Source: Cymodocea nodosa (Eukaryota; Streptophyta; Magnoliopsida; Alismatales; Cymodoceaceae). Taken from it: DNA of 64,000 nucleotides. This document shows positions 34,591 to 46,320 of the stretch, in pieces. The translations under genes were made by a program, and so were the position numbers. Position 1 is the stretch's first letter, and each line of letters begins with the position of its first letter. The stretch is taken from NCBI GenBank assembly GCA_036874045.1, contig CM072336.1, positions 18,285,001 to 18,349,000 of the forward strand. Direction: 5' to 3'. Below the pieces are notes generated by a model, which was not told the origin of the DNA, made no database searches, and was given only the letters and a program-made list of their open reading frames with translations.

Positions 34591-36105
34591 TGAAAGGACC
34601 TCTAGATTTTGATAATGCAAAAATCAATGTAAGGTTTTGAATTGTATTTATCAGGTTTAGTCAGTATAGTAAAAAGATCAGAAGGTAGACAAATCGAAGA
34701 AGCAAATAGGTTGTAGTAAATCTCAGAATGTGCTGCTACAGAAAATTGGACAGTTAAGAAAGGATTGAATGATTGGAAAGTTAAGGAGTTAACTATCCAG
34801 AAGCTTAAAGGACTTTTCGGAGAGTTACATGTATAACTATCCGAAAGTTAAGTCATTCAATTAATCACGTGCAGAAATACAGAATGGAAGCTTAAAGGAC
34901 TTTTCGAAAAGTTAGATAACTATCCGAGTTTTCTTTTCGGAGAGTTAGATAACTATTTTAGTTTTTTTCAGAGAGTTATAGGTAAAACCTTCCGGAACTT
35001 AAGTCATCTTATTACGCACGTGTAGAATGGAGAAGCCGACAATCAAAAGCTTAAAAGGAAAAATCAGAGAGTTAAAAAGATAACTATCCGAACATTCAAG
35101 AGAGTTTCGGTGAGTTACAGTTTAACTATCCGAAACTTAAGTCATTGAATTTCCCACGTGTAGAATTCCAGAGAGAAACTCATATAAGTTTTCGAAGAGT
35201 TAGAAAGATAATTATCCGAAATCCTGAAGCGTTTCGGTGAGTTACAGGGATAACCATCCGAAACTTAAGTCAGTCTTTTATGCACGTGCTAAATTAAAGC
35301 AATCTCAAAGTAAACGGAGGGTTACTGTAGCCAACTATCCGACAGTTAAATAACGGTTTGGTAAGTTACAGTTATAAGTATCTGATTAAACGACAACTCG
35401 CAGTATATATTTTGGAATCCTACATGGCAGAAAGGTTTAAGTGATCTTTTGATGAGTTACAGATATTCTTCGGAGAGTTATGTAGCTAACTATCCGAAAG
35501 GTTAAGAAAATCGGAAGAACATCTTGAAATAACTTTCTAAATGGTAACTTACCGTATTTGGGATTGAAGTCTAATCAAGTACAGTAGAATACATCCGTTG
35601 GAAGAAAATATGATCGTTACACATATTTGGCATTTATATAAGATATAGACAACGAATTTAGATAGCTTTTGCTCATACACATACTTACACCAAGCTCAAT
35701 AGAAGAAAAGCTTTAGAGATCAAATCATCTTCAACGTTTACAGACTGAATTTCAGAAGCTCATCACGCACTCAACTCTGTTGCTCACAAGCTAGTGTTTA
35801 CTGAAGTACACGGATCAAAACTTCAGAGAAAGGATTGATTGAAGCTTCAACAAGGAAGCTCAAGTGAATGGTTGGTTGGTTCTTACTTAAACCTTAAAGC
35901 AAATGATTGTAAGTTTGCAAGAGTTTAGTGAAGCCCAAGTATCCCTTGGGGGTGGACTAGCCGTTAGTGGTGAACCACCTAAAAATCTCTATATGATTTC
36001 TTATATTGTGTGTTTGCTATCTCTTTACATTAAACTACTTCTAAAAGGTTAAGAAACGAATTATTACCATTCACCCCCCCTCTGGTAAGCCTTAAGGTCC
36101 TAATA
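34591..36105 (+). repeat. 3' LTR of the Sirevirus
   Basis: 1515 bp starting TGAAAGGACC and ending GGTCCTAATA (decayed CA end). It lacks the 128-bp duplication of the 5' LTR and has an 8-base insertion near 35910, which together account for the 120-bp length difference. Confidence 0.93.
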
Positions 36106-36354
36106 GGTGTTACCGAAATATAGTATCGATTCAACCGATAAAAAAAAGAAAAAAAAAATTATTATATATATTCTTATTAGATATAATTTACGGAAAGTCC
36201 GTTGAGTTAAGTGTAACTCAACAAACTTACTCCGTTGAGTCTAGGAAAAGTTAACGAGCGTACCCTATTGAGTTAACTATAACTCAACGGGGTATTGTAG
36301 TTAAGTTCACGGACTTAGTCCATGGAGTTAACCGTAATTCCATTGATGAGAGAG
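36106..36354. repeat. Palindrome clusters before ORF B (X2)
   Basis: After the target duplication the CGGTT cluster ends with TTACCGAAAT and TTCAACCGAT (to about 36145). The GTTGAGTTA cluster follows at 36190-36354 with pairs such as TCCGTTGAGTTA/TAACTCAAC. Non-coding. Confidence 0.8.
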
Positions 36355-36505
36355 CGAGAGTTGGTGTGGGAAATGATCCGATTACCCGCCTAAACTTAGG
36401 GCTTATTTATATTAAACTTAGGGTTTAGGGGCATTATCCACAGAATCATTTAAAACTTAGAATAGTAGAGATCAGAGCGACTCTATTCCATTGCATAACT
36501 CCACG

Positions 36506-38737
36506 ATGAGGAAGATGACACTTGAGTTCTGGGGAAAGGCAGTAGACACTTCAGAATTTCTTAAAGACTCGGAGGAATGGCACACAAGGTAGAAAATCAG
36601 AAATACGACAAGAGAAAAAGAACTACAAAAGGTAGAATCTAAACTTTTCAACTAGAGAAGAGTTTTAGTAGATTTGGGTATACAAATACCTCAAATAATG
36701 GAAATAAGAATAAAGGTTGCTATGGAAATTGTTGTAAGCAAAGAGAGAAAAATCAGGCTAAACAATGAAGTTGCCCTAGAATTAATCCAACGTAAGTCCC
36801 AGCTCTGGTTCAAAAGATGAATAGGTAGACAAGCTCAATGGGCGATCTAGGAGCAATAAAGGAAAGAAAATGAAGAAGAGGCAACTAAAGAACAAGAGGA
36901 ACCGACTGTTGAAAGACTTGTTCCCAAGGAACAGCAACTAGGACCTTCAATTCCACCACCAAGGCCATTGGAACGAGCAGCAATTTTAGGACCTTCTACT
37001 GAAGAAGAAAGAAGAGAATTTCAAGAACTGGTTCAAATAGGAAAAGACCAAGGAGAACTAGAAGAATTGGCAGTAGCTATAGCACATATGGTGTTTGATG
37101 CACGGTGCAAAAAGAGGGCTGCAGAAAAGCTGAAAGCTCAATATAAAATCAAAGTGGAACAGCATCGTGAAGCTACTGCCAGACCTGCTGCAAAAGGAGA
37201 TGAAGTTGGTCCTTCGAGACCAGTAATTATGGAAAGAGTTAAATAGGAAGAGCTAGTACTTGTGGCTCAAAGGCCTGCAGAGCCTATTTTTGTGGATTTA
37301 ATTTCAGACGAGGAAGAGAAACACCAGACACAATTAATTAGAAAAAGAGATAGTGTCTGAATATCAAGAGGAGATTAAATCTGAAAGACAAATGTTAGTA
37401 GAGCCTGTAGAGCCAAATTTTGTAAACTTGCTATCCGATTTTGAAGAGGAGCAAGAGTAGGAGTAGTAGCAGCAAGAGCAAAGAGAAGAAGAAAAATAGG
37501 CTGAAACTAGTCTGCAGCCTGTACAAATAGAAGAAATAGAAATTAGGGTAGAAGTTGATTTGCTAGGAACTCCATCCCAATCTGCCACAGAATTAGAAAG
37601 AATAGTGACAATGCAGATTGGTAGTCAGGAGGAAGAAGAAGAAAAAAAAAAATGAACAAGAAGCTGAACAAGTATATATGGAAAGAGATGACTCAACAAA
37701 TTCCACTAAAGAGCAAAGAACTCTAGCAAATTTTGGACAGTATTCAAGACAGAGTGGAGAGTTCTACCGGCTCACTACCACAAACAAAAGTAGAAGCAAA
37801 AATGCCAGAATCTATGGAGCATTTTCAACAAGTACAAGTTCAGCATATGGAAGAGGAAACCCCGTAGGAGTAACAAATGCATATTCCTGATCCTTCTAAA
37901 GCAACAGTTTTAAATGAAGTACACTTTTGGAGTCAAGAAGCTTATGACAAATACCAAGAGATTAGGGGTTATGATATCATTTACAGTAGACTAGTAAATT
38001 GGGACGGAATGCAAGAAATCAAAGAATTATTTGAATTCCAAGTTCTACTGAAGTTTATTTCTCAAGAAAGAGGGCATGCAGTATATGAGAATCTAGTGCC
38101 CTGCTTTTATGTAAACTTAAGAGAAGGAGAAGGAGGAGTAATTTCCAACGTGGAGGAAGCTGATGTACAAATAACACTAGAGCTTCTCCACAACATTCTT
38201 GGATTGAAGAATGAAGGACTAGAAATTCTAGAAAGCACAACTGTAGTCGAGTGGATAGAGCAAGCAATAAAGGATTGTTTGGCTATCAATCCTGATGTGT
38301 CGTTATTAAATAGACTAAAGCAGTTAAATGGTACAACACACATGATAGCAAATATTCTAATTAAGAATGTCTACCAACGACAAGGTCATGACATAGAACT
38401 GAGTCAATTTGTCAAGTGGGCCACATATGCAGTTGTAAACAGAATTTAGATAAATTGGTTTGTAGTTTTCATCTCCAAGCTAAAAATAGTAAAGAAGAAA
38501 TTATTTTATGGAAATCTGATTCCACTATTGATGGTGGACTATATTGATTTCATGAAATGGGCATCTAAAAAGATCAGATCAAGAACTATTTTAGTGAAAG
38601 AATACAGAAATTATGTAGCTACAGAGATTGTTGAACCTTCTAGAGGAATTACAGGAGTTGTAGAAAGGATTAACCAATTAGAGCAACAATTAGAAAAGCT
38701 CTAGAAGGAAGTAGATGAACTTAGGAGAAAAGATTAA
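36506..38737 (+). pseudogene. ORF B: plant-transposon-protein-domain ORF (X2)
   Basis: It starts ATG 36506 (MRKMTLEFW) and ends TAA 38737, about 744 codons. It has a charged N-terminus, a Glu/Pro-rich middle (36840-37630) and a C-terminal domain from about 37877 to 38560. That domain holds WSQEAYDKYQEIRGYD, ENLVPCFYVNLREG, LELLHNILGLKNEG, LSQFVKWATY and KLFYGNLIP. A short coiled coil ends it. The longest open stretch, 37877-38449, is nearly the whole domain. Stops at 36593, 36659, 36818, 37243 and others, and a frameshift near 37345, break it. The same domain is visible at 700-1706 in a different element. Function unknown; the domain name is my recollection and needs a profile search. Confidence 0.72.
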
Positions 38738-39176
38738 AATTGTATTGTTCGTCTACTTGTAATTGTATATATTTGTATGAAAAATATCTAACTGATTGTA
38801 ATATACACTATTCATATAAATGAATTTATGTTTATCAGATGTTTTTTTCATTTGTGTTTGAGAATGATGTATTGGATGAACTATCTTTAATATTAAACAA
38901 CTGTTTGAACATTAGGCAATCTGCTGAATGACAAGATTAAAGGCACGATAACTAATTAATGCTTGAAAATATCTACATGCTGCCAAGTAAAATATAAAAT
39001 TCTGCACAACATGAAATGAACTACAAGTTAAATATTTATATAATGTTCAGATGTAAATGAGTTTTGATTAGAATGTTGCATTAATGACATGTATTTAATT
39101 TTATTTAAGTTGGAAAAATGCAGGAGAGAAGAAAATTATAGAAGTTAATACGAGGAGTAAACTTAGAGGTTGCTAA
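38738..39176 (+). other. AT-rich spacer, X2 ORF B to ORF C
   Basis: About 440 bases, no gene seen. It is colinear with X1 and X3. Confidence 0.6.
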
Positions 39177-39365
39177 GTGTTAACTCAACGAAGTAAGTCC
39201 ATTGAGTTAACCTTAACTCCACAAGGTCAATAATATAAGGTCACTCCGTTGAGTTATCTGTAACTCAATGAAGTTAGTTCGTGGAGTTAGTAGTAGTAAC
39301 TAAAGCTATTCCGTTGAGTTATCTATAACTCAACGAGGTTAGTTCATGGATTAAGCTAAACGGTT
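39177..39365. repeat. Palindrome cluster between ORF B and ORF C (X2)
   Basis: Inverted pairs such as CCATTGAGTTA/TTAACTCCAC and TCCGTTGAGTTA/TAACTCAACGAG repeat four or more times. It is followed by about 330 bases of leader before ORF C. Confidence 0.8.
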
Positions 39366-39697
39366 ATTCTTTTAGCCACGAACGAAACTTTATGGGTTTA
39401 GCGGTTACTGAAATTTGAAATTAGAAATGGCACACGTACCCATAAAAATAGGAACCATACTACACGTTACAAGACACACTCTTGCAACGAGATTAATTTG
39501 CTTTATGGACGTGCATTATAAATATAAAACAAAATGTTGTTTACAAGTTACCAGCAATCGAGAAAAGAAAATTTGTTGGGGAACTAGAAGGAGAAGCAGT
39601 TGATTCAACTTCATCCGTCAACAACTATCTACTGAATATACAGCTTCAAACTGGTATGTAATTAATCTTCTGCTATTTTACTTTATGTTAAGAGTTT

Positions 39698-41047
39698 ATG
39701 AGCACATGGATTCGTTCTCCTAGCACTAAATGATTAGTAAGAACACCTACACTGGATTATTCAACACAGAGGTGTACTAAAAAATTTTCTGAATTGGACT
39801 TTAACGAAATCCTTAGGGGTGTAGCTAACCTTTCTTTAAAAGAGAACAAAGATATGATTGCTCTAGTAGAGGAACCATTAAGGGAAATTCTGTATCCTGA
39901 ATTAGTTGATGAACCTTCATGTATTCGATTGCCAAACTTTGAGGGAGATAGGTTTGAATTGAAATCCAATTATATTAGTCAATTGCCACATTTTCATGGA
40001 TTAGAAAGAGAGGATGCCTATTATTTCCTTAGAGAATTTAACGAAGTTTGTCAAATGATGAAAATGCCGAATATGAGTATAGATGCTATTAAACTTAGAT
40101 ATATCCCTTTTGCTTTAAAAGACATAGCTAAGAGATGGTTATATACTCTATTGCCTGATTCAATTTCTACATGGACTAAATTTTGCTCTGTTTTTCTAGA
40201 AAAATATTATCCAACACATCAAATAATTAAAAAGAAAAAGGAAATATTAATGTGTAGCCAAAAATAGGGAGGATCATTCTGGAAATATTTTGAAAGATTT
40301 AAAGATTTACTAACTCAATGTCTGCATCATGCAATGTGTAAAGCACAATTGATAGGTATAATTTATGAAGGCATAGATGTTTCAACGAAATCTTTATTAG
40401 AATCTACTTGTCATAATGGATTTTTAAAATTGTGTAGTGAAGAAGCATGGGCATACTTAGAAAACTTTGCAAAAAGAACTACACAGTGGGAAAACTCAGT
40501 TGAAGCTATTGTAGATAAAACAATATTGCCAAGGGAAATGCATGAAATAGATTCAAGCACTATGCTTGAAGTTAAATTAACTGTATTGATAAAGAAAATA
40601 GAAGAGTTATCATTAAATCAAAAACTAGCAAAAAAGAGTGCAAACGTTAATGATTTAGATATTATTTATGCTAGAAACTAGAAAGATAACTTTGGAAATT
40701 CTTATAACCCTAATTGGAGAAATCACCCAAATTTATCTTGGAGAAACAACAATTTCCAAGTAGGAGAAAATATAAATGACAAAAATATAAGTTATGAAGC
40801 ATTGATTGAACAAGGATCTAGAATAGAGAAGTTAGAAAAGATAATTCAACAATTAAACAATCGTCTAGATTTTGTATTTGAAAATGCTGCAATTCAAAAT
40901 CAAAATATAAATAGAAATATACCCCCTAGACAGAAAGAATCAATAGAAGTTAGACCTACTAGAGGATTGCCAATGCAAGTAGTACCTAACCCTATTAACA
41001 AAACTGTTAATGAAATTGATACCCCCTTTGGGAGGGTAACTGAATGA
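39698..41047 (+). pseudogene. ORF C: capsid part of Athila/Tat-like gag (X2)
   Basis: ATG 39698 to TGA 41047, 449 residues in a single frame. It has the capsid domain (about residues 90-215, LPHFHGLEREDAYYFLREF), coiled coils and YNPNWRNHPNLSWRNNN near 40700-40750. There is no CX2CX4HX4C here. In-frame stops are few: TGA at 39731 (CGA in X1), TAG at 40267 (CAG) and TAG at 40679 (CAG). It lies 3' of integrase and ORF B, an order unlike ordinary gag-pol elements. Confidence 0.87.
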
Positions 41048-41129
41048 AACATCATAACTGAAGTAACTATGTATAATATAGTAAGTAGAAAAATATAAAA
41101 AAATGTAAGTTTACTTATAGTTAATAGTA

Positions 41130-41195
41130 TCGTAGAGTTCTTACTTAACTCAACAAACTTAGTCCGTTGAGTTATGACTTAACTCCACGAGGGTG
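41130..41195. repeat. Palindrome cluster between ORF C and ORF D (X2)
   Basis: TTAACTCAACAAAC, GTCCGTTGAGTTA and TTAACTCCACGAG in 66 bases just upstream of the F-box start. Confidence 0.78.
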
Positions 41196-41243
41196 TGAAG
41201 TAGCTATGTTAATTTTTGTTTATGTCATACAGAATCACAACAG

Positions 41244-42378
41244 ATGGAATTGATGAAATTACCACTAGATGCACTAAGGGAAATATTGAGTAACTTGTCA
41301 ACTGAAGACTTGTGCAAATTGTGTTGTGTATCAAAGGAAATCAAAGACTATTAGAGAAAAATATTTTCATGGACTACAAGCTACAAAGATGACTAAGATT
41401 AGAGATGGATTTTTATGGAAGTCATTTAATCATAGTTCAATCAGCTATGAATATTTGAATATGGACGAAACTATTGGAATTCCACCCAATACATTAGAAG
41501 GAATAGATCAGATTATGGGGATGGATGAAGGATTAATTGTATACAAAACCAAACCAAGGTATGCAATTCTGTTACCTGATATTTTGATTAGAAATCCTAT
41601 CACAAGAGAAGAATGGAATATAGGAAGACCTAATAGATATGAAGTACCATTTGAAAATTGTGGGTCAACTTTAATCTTATCTAAAAAAAATTTGACCATT
41701 CCTAAAAAATTATATTATTGGAGACCAACTAGAAACTGGGATGAAGATTTATGATTAAGTGTGTATAATTTTCTGAATAGATCTTGGACTAAAAATATTA
41801 TGATATATCTAGGACAGAAATCATTAATTAACAACATGCATGTCATACTTGATGGATATATATATCTAGTCATAGATATATCAGTTGCATTTAGATCTGA
41901 TTTATACATAGTAAGCATAGACAATTATGATGATTTTATAGAAATATTACCTATACCAGGTGATATAGCTAAACCACCATCTGCAGAATATGATAAAATT
42001 CAATTAGGAATGTAGTATAATGAATATGATGATCCTACTTTATGTTTGATAAGATGATGGGATGAATTGAAGAAATTTCAAATATAAATTATAAAAGACC
42101 TAAATGAATAGAAGTGGGAAGAGGAATATATTGAAATAGATGTAGAAATAAAAACAGCTACACTATCTTGGAACAGAAGAGGATCTCTTTCTGCATTTCA
42201 TTTCATTAATGGAAATACACTTATATTTAGTATTGATAACATACTGCAAGTTTACAAATTAAAAAGGAAAATAGATTGCATTGAAACAGAATTGATAGCA
42301 AGAAGAATTATGCCAAAAAAGTTTGCTTGGACTGACACGTTTATTCCATTTGTTACTACTTTTCAATCATGTTCTTAA
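41244..42378 (+). pseudogene. F-box protein of family X, decayed copy (X2)
   Basis: It starts ATG 41244, with the same N-terminus as X1 and X3. The F-box region is interrupted by a frameshift near 41350 (lost base). Further stops lie near 41752, 42014, 42057, 42085 and 42110; most are TGG codons in X3. The associated region still reads NPITREEW and the C-terminus ends SCS like the others. It cannot be translated in full. Confidence 0.85.
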
Positions 42379-42498
42379 AGTGTGATTCTATGTTTTTAAT
42401 GTTGTGTGTAGTCTACATTTATTTTTAGAGAAAAAAAATGAAAAACAAAAATATCAATCTAGTTTGTTGGTATCTGTTCTGGGAAACTAATTGACTTG

Positions 42499-42541
42499 CT
42501 TGTGAGCCACCAAAGGCATAGGAGCTTGGGTTCCACACAAG
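42499..42541 (+). ncRNA. Conserved hairpin block (X2)
   Basis: Outer arms CTTGTG and CACAAG, with the 31 bases between nearly identical to X1. It lies about 120 bases after the F-box stop. Confidence 0.45.
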
Positions 42542-44142
42542 ACACTGATTAATAAGTTATGTTTTGTTGTTATATATTTTGCTTTTAATTGTGAATGAAA
42601 AGTTTTTCAGATTCAAAAATTGGAAGATATTGAAGGAGATACAAAAGAACAAGGTATGTAATTAATTACTTATCCTGAATTTACATTTAAACTCAATTCG
42701 TGGAGTTATTCATTAACTCAACGAATTAAGTTTGTTGTGTTAGGTGTTAAGTCAATGAAACAATATTCATGCCTACTACAATTACTATATTTACTGAAAA
42801 ATCTTTTACATTGAGGATAATGCAAAATGTAGGTATGGGGGGGGACGTAATTAAAGTAACAACCATGCAATTTTGTTAATTAGAAGAATTAAAATAGTAC
42901 TACAAAAGTTCTATGGAAATTGAAAAATTTTGATGAAGTTGCTATAACTATCCGATAATTAAAATTACAAAATTTTTAAAGAACTATAACTACTAAATTG
43001 TATATTTATAATCTTATATAAGATGTTATAAATTTTACTACTCATACAAATCTAGATATAACATCTTATGTTTTTGCTGAAATTTATGAGTTTAATAGTT
43101 TCACGATTTTAAAAAGAAATCAGAATGTTTAACTGAAACTCAGTAAATTATCTGAAATCTTGAAAGAGCTGAAATGTTGATTTTTGGATTAAAGGAAATA
43201 CATATGATCAATGATACATTTAATTTGATTGATTAAACTTGTAGAATGATTTATGTGTAGATCTTATTAAAATACAAAAAAAGTATGAGCTTATTGATAT
43301 GGATTCATATTTTTAGTAAATAATAAGAGCAGGAATATACGAGATTTGTGTTTCATTGCATCTATTTAATGAAATACGTACATATACTGTGTTGAAAAGA
43401 AAAAAAAAGAGGAAAAAAAGAGAAAAGATTTGAGAGTTTATTGACTTGTTTGATCACGAGCCTTTTGTACTTAAGTAGATAGGTATGTAAGGATTGTTGA
43501 CCTGAAAAAGAACTCTTTAAATCTGGCAACCTAAGATCCTGATCAGATCTGGGATTGTCGACTGAAAGCTCGATACATGGGTACACTAGAAAGCTCTTGT
43601 ATGATTCAAGCTTGTCAAATTAACTTTTAAAAGTACAAATATGCATATACTATTTTGAAAAGATACAAGTGTTTTGTGAAATACAGATATCTTCTGAATT
43701 GAGTATATGTTCTATTATCTAAAATTGTTGAATTATGAATCTAGAGTAGACTTTTGAGGTTGTTTATTTGAGATACAATTCTTTATTCTACTTGTCTTAA
43801 TTATATTGAATTGGATTGTGTTTTGATTCATATGTACTTGAAATTTATTCTGGAAATCATATTGGAAAATTCAGGATGACAGATGCTAAAAAGAAAAAAA
43901 TGATGATATAATTAACACCTATGTGATGCTGATATATTTTGTATGTAATTTACATATATTCAAAATATATTTGCAAGTTGAAGAGTAGAAAATAAAGTTA
44001 AAACAGATTACTGAAGCATACAGAATATCTATATAGTAATCTAATTTATTATTCTGAAGACGAGCGAAATGAAGAATTAAATCTAGCACTTTAGAAAGAT
44101 CAATTAGTTAGATCTTAGTTTGCTAAGGGACTAGCAAAATTT
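42542..44142 (+). other. 3' untranslated region of X2
   Basis: AT-rich, no protein. It holds a GTTGTGTTA/TTAACTCAACG cluster (42690-42760) and the stretch ACATTGAGGATAATGC followed by a G-run at 42834-42846. It then matches X1 and X3 to the polypurine tract. Confidence 0.7.
42820..42847 (+). promoter_or_regulatory. Internal second polypurine tract (X2)
   Basis: AAATGTAGGTATGGGGGGGG resembles the terminal tract at 44143 and follows ATTGAGGATAATGC. Athila/Tat elements carry a similar TTGAGGACAATG...TTTGGGGG stretch after pol. X1 keeps it (about 11690-11710); X3 has lost the G-run (near 46060). Confidence 0.55.
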
Positions 44143-44156
44143 AAGTATGGGGGAAG
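44143..44156 (+). promoter_or_regulatory. Polypurine tract of X2
   Basis: AAGTATGGGGGAAG, directly followed by the LTR start TGTTTAGAATG. Confidence 0.8.
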
Positions 44157-44403
44157 TGTTTAGAATGAAAAAGTGCATAATATTAATGATTAAATGATGG
44201 TTAATTACATAATTTTTAGCTTATCATATGAAAATTAAGTCATTATGTTATAATTGCACTGTTATATGCTTTAATGAAAGAATCTACATAATTCCAAGAA
44301 ATTAGCGTTAATTTAGTACATTTATGAACTATCGGTAAATTGCAAGCTGTGAAATTCTTTAGTATTCGAATTTTCTATTATTTCGAAGAGTTATGTTTAA
44401 TGT
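44157..44403 (+). repeat. 3' LTR fragment of X2
   Basis: The first 247 or so bases of the X LTR, starting TGTTTAGAATGAAAAAG. It runs directly into the inverted 3' LTR fragment of X3 near 44403. Confidence 0.8.
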
Positions 44404-44747
44404 ACCGGATAGTTAGAGATAACTCACTGAAAGTCCACTTAAGTCATGCATTATGATTTCGACACATGTACTTCAGGAAATAAACATAACTCTTCGATAC
44501 ATTAAGCATAACTGTTCGGTACATTAAACATAACTGTCTGAAATAACAAAAAATTCGGATACTTAAGAATTTCACAGCCTGCAATTTACCGACAGTTCAG
44601 AAATATACTAAATTAACATTAATTCCCTGAAATTAAGCAGATTCTTTCATTAACGCATATAATAATGCAATTATAACAAAATGGCTTAATTCTCATATGA
44701 TAAGCTAAATATTTTGCAATTAATCATCATTTAACTATTAATATTAT
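44404..44747 (-). repeat. 3' LTR fragment of X3
   Basis: It matches 58820-59205 of the 5' LTR. The LTR start TGTTTAGAATG has been deleted: the purine tract GGGGGA runs straight into AAAAGTG. Together with 44157-44403 it makes a near-palindrome of about 590 bp. Confidence 0.8.
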
Positions 44748-46320
44748 ACACTTTTTCCCCCATACCTAAATTTTGCTAGTCCCTTAGCAAACTAAGATCT
44801 AATTAATTGGTCTTTCTAAAAGTGCTAGAATTAATTCTTCCTTTTTTCTTCTGTTCAGCATAAGAACTTGTATTATTATATAGATATTCTGTATGTTTCA
44901 GTAATCTGTTTTAACATTGTTTTCTCCTCTTCAACCTACAAATACACTTAGAATATATGCAAATTACATACAAAGTATATCATCATCACATAGGTGTTAA
45001 TTATATTATCATTTGTTCTTCTTTTCATCATCTATCATCCTGAATTTTCCAATAAGACTTCTAGAAGAAATTTCAACAACATACGAATCAAAGCACAATC
45101 CAATTCAATATGATTAAGACAAGTAGAATAAAGAATTGTATCTCCATTAAACAACTTCAAAGGTCAATTCTTAGATTCATACTTCAACAATTCTAGATAA
45201 CAGAAAATATACTCGATTCAAAAGATATCTGTATTTCACAAAACACTTGTATCTTTTCAAAATAGTATATGTATTTTTGTACTTTAAAAGTTAATTGGAT
45301 AAGCTTAAATCATACAAGAGCTTTCTAATGTACTCATGTAACGAGCTTTCAGTCAATCCCAAATATGATCAGGATCTTAGGTTGCCAGATTTCAAGAGTC
45401 ATTTTTCAGGTCAACAATCCTTACATACCTATCTGCTCAAGTACAAAAGGCTTTTGATCAAACTAGTTAATAAACCCTCAAAGTTTTTTTTTTTTTTTTT
45501 TTTTCACATACTGCATATGTATGTATTTCATTAATACAAATGCAATAAAACACCAATCTCACATACTTCTGCTTTTATCATTTACTGAAAATATGAATCC
45601 ATAACAATAAGCTCATACTTTTTCTGTAATTTAATAAGATCTACACATAAATCATTCTACAAGTTTAATTAGTCAAATTAAATGTATCTTTAATCATATG
45701 TGTTTCATTTAATCTAGAATTCACATCTCAGCTCTTTTAGGACTTCAAATAATTTACTGATTTTTCATTAAGCATTCTGATTTCATTTTAAAATCATGAA
45801 ACTGTTAAACTCATGAAATTCAGAAAAAAAAACATAAGATACTATATCTAGATTTGCATAAATACTAAATTCTATAGCATCTTATATAGCCTTCTAAATA
45901 TAACATTCAAGCAGTTACAGTTTATAAAAATTTTACTGTCTCAAATATCGGATGGTTACAGCAAGTTCATAAAAAAGATTTTAATTTCCACAAACTTTTC
46001 AGTACCATTTTAATTCCTTTAATTAAGAAACTTACATGGCTGTTACTTTAATTACCTACATTTTGCATTGTCCTCAATGTAAAAGATTTGACAATAAATA
46101 CGGTAATTGTTGTAGGCATGAATACAGTTTCGTTGATTTAGCACCTAACTCAACGAATGAGTTTAAATCTAAATTCAGGATAAGTAATCAGTTACATACC
46201 TTGTTTCGTTAGTATCTCCTTCTGCATATTTCGATTTTTGATTATGAAAAACTTTTTATTCACAGATAAAAGTAGAATATATAACAAAATAATAGTTAAC
46301 AGATATTTATAAATCATTGT
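44748..46320 (-). other. 3' untranslated region of X3
   Basis: AT-rich and colinear with X1 and X2, with a T-run of about 20 near 45485. The palindrome cluster (46128-46160) is partly deleted. The polypurine tract reads GGTATGGGGGA on the minus strand at 44755-44765. No gene. Confidence 0.7.

Larger units (their letters stand above)
28003..36105 (+). mobile_element. Complete Sirevirus-type Copia retrotransposon
   Basis: 8.1 kb with both LTRs, an initiator-Met primer site, gag-pol, multiple polypurine tracts and a 5-bp target duplication GGTGT at 27998-28002 and 36106-36110. Hand comparison of the first 330 or so bases of the two LTRs shows about 20 differences, so it is not a recent insertion. 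It entered X2 between integrase and ORF B. The coding region is broken, so it is inactive. Confidence 0.93.
21089..44403 (+). mobile_element. Family X Gypsy element, copy X2
   Basis: The most complete plus-strand copy: 5' LTR (truncated start), three primer-like sites, ORF A, ORF B, capsid ORF C, F-box ORF D, 3' untranslated region, polypurine tract and 247 bases of 3' LTR. A complete Sirevirus (28003-36105) sits between integrase and ORF B. All ORFs carry stops. Coding order and the spacer palindromes match X3 on the opposite strand. Confidence 0.88.

Noticed and set aside
21089..44403. The inverted X2/X3 arrangement as a fold-back assembly artefact
   Set aside because: Arms differ by many substitutions, a 700-bp deletion, a 335-bp patch and an 8-kb insertion, which a copied read would not show. 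Long-read confirmation is still worthwhile.
44157..44747. Foldback (MITE-like) DNA transposon because of the long inverted repeat
   Set aside because: Each arm is the start of an X LTR next to its own polypurine tract, so it is two fused LTRs. No terminal duplication is present.
45485..45510. T-run as a transcription terminator
   Set aside because: A homopolymer in AT-rich untranslated DNA, not conserved in length among copies, and not meaningful for Pol II.
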